From: an uncultured bacterium
GTDB taxonomy: Bacteria; Bipolaricaulota; Bipolaricaulia; UBA7950; UBA9294
NCBI GenBank assembly: GCA_903859225.1
Contig: CAIOLV010000011.1
Location: forward strand, 1-6,874
Direction: 5' to 3'
DNA: 6,874 nt
Position 1 is the first letter of the stretch. Each line of letters starts with the position of its first letter. The translations under genes and the position numbers were made by a program. The notes beneath the pieces are model-generated. The model saw only the letters and a list, made by a program, of their open reading frames with translations, had not been told where the DNA came from and searched no databases. Below are positions 6,534-6,874 of this stretch, piece by piece.

Positions 6534-6874
6534 GTCGGCCCTCCTTCAACGTGAACCACTCGGGTCTCAGTAGGTCGAAGGCGACATCGCTGTAGAAGAC
6601 CCCGGCGTGCACGCCACCGCGCGGCCTTCGTCCGGCCTCGTGGAACCCGCTACGACGCATGAACGACAGCGCCGGCTCGTTCCACGACGCTGTCCAGCAG
6701 CTCACGACGTGGGCCGGCGTCTCCTGGAAGAGAAAAGCGAGGGCGATCGCAAGGGCGGCAGAGCCGACTCCGCGTCGCTGATGGGCCGGAGCAACGACGG
6801 CGCACGCCGAAGGGCAGTGCGGGTCCCAGTCCCAGTCGGCGCGCGCGTGACCGAGCAACTCGCCAGACGCAGCA
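6523..6874 (-). CDS. GNAT family N-acetyltransferase, 5' end cut by the window edge
   Basis: The frame is open to the right edge, so the 117 visible codons are the C-terminal part of a longer protein. A TTG at 6858 could be mistaken for a start, but upstream codons read AASGEL, which joins LGHARAD to make the usual GNAT beta-4 strand (GELLGHA). The N-terminal third is therefore missing. Visible motifs are VVAPAHQRRGVGSAAL, the acetyl-CoA pyrophosphate-binding Q-x-x-G-x-G loop and helix, then SWNEPALSFMRRSGFHEAGRR, the motif B Asn and helix of GNAT enzymes, cited here as WNEPALSF and RRSGF. Motif content differs from the downstream GNAT, which has a WGTG loop, so the pair belongs to different subgroups and is not a recent tandem duplication. 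Substrate unknown. It is the first visible gene of the GNAT-GNAT-pepT cluster. Confidence 0.87.
   Translation of the reverse strand, partial: AASGELLGHARADWDWDPHCPSACAVVAPAHQRRGVGSAALAIALAFLFQETPAHVVSCWTASWNEPALSFMRRSGFHEAGRRPRGGVHAGVFYSDVAFDLLRPEWFTLKEGRHVA
6539..6546 (-). promoter_or_regulatory. intragenic Shine-Dalgarno for the downstream GNAT gene
   Basis: AAGGAGGG on the minus strand lies inside the last codons of the upstream GNAT gene (encoding K-E-G), five bases before the ATG at 6533. Together with the 11-nt overlap it suggests coupled translation of the two acetyltransferases. Confidence 0.75.

Overview
This is a bacterial chromosomal window, GC-rich throughout, with tightly packed protein genes and purine-rich Shine-Dalgarno leaders close to most starts. 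I see no rRNA, tRNA, CRISPR array, insertion sequence or phage gene. The sequence does not allow a phylum to be named with confidence. High GC, a large dCache/HAMP/PAS sensor kinase and several unfamiliar secreted or membrane proteins would suit an uncultured environmental lineage, but that is inference.

Layout, left to right. (1) Positions 1-181 hold no supportable gene. (2) A minus-strand cluster reads leftward. It starts with a large membrane sensor histidine kinase (925-3408), continues with a 58-codon ORF that looks like the broken N-terminus of an SRPBCC-type protein (720-896), and ends with a small secreted or membrane hydrophobic protein of unknown function (182-670). Gaps are 28 and 49 nt and both downstream starts have strong ribosome binding sites, so the three were probably co-transcribed. 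No response regulator is in view. (3) A roughly 325-nt divergent intergenic region separates the kinase from a plus-strand gene (3740-4633) for an exported, cysteine-rich protein. That protein carries two spaced modules, each with an Asp-rich segment and a Cys-Cys-Phe, and the second contains a D-x-N-x-D-G calcium-loop-like motif. (4) The plus-strand gene ends in a 26-bp tandem duplication that supplies its stop codon, 18 nt from the convergent end of the next gene. (5) A second minus-strand cluster runs GNAT acetyltransferase (partial at the right edge), GNAT acetyltransferase of the RimJ/RimL type, then peptidase T. The two GNAT genes overlap by 11 nt, and the last two genes are 37 nt apart.

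How the genes may work together. The kinase probably senses an extracytoplasmic small molecule through its dCache domain and phosphorylates a regulator encoded elsewhere. The GNAT-GNAT-pepT group is an ordinary cytoplasmic set: tripeptide aminopeptidase plus two N-acetyltransferases of unknown substrate. Nothing in the window amounts to a clearly new defence or biosynthetic system. The parts most worth a second look are the truncated SRPBCC remnant, the duplicated Cys-pair exported protein, the stop codon supplied by the tandem repeat, and the unassigned membrane protein.
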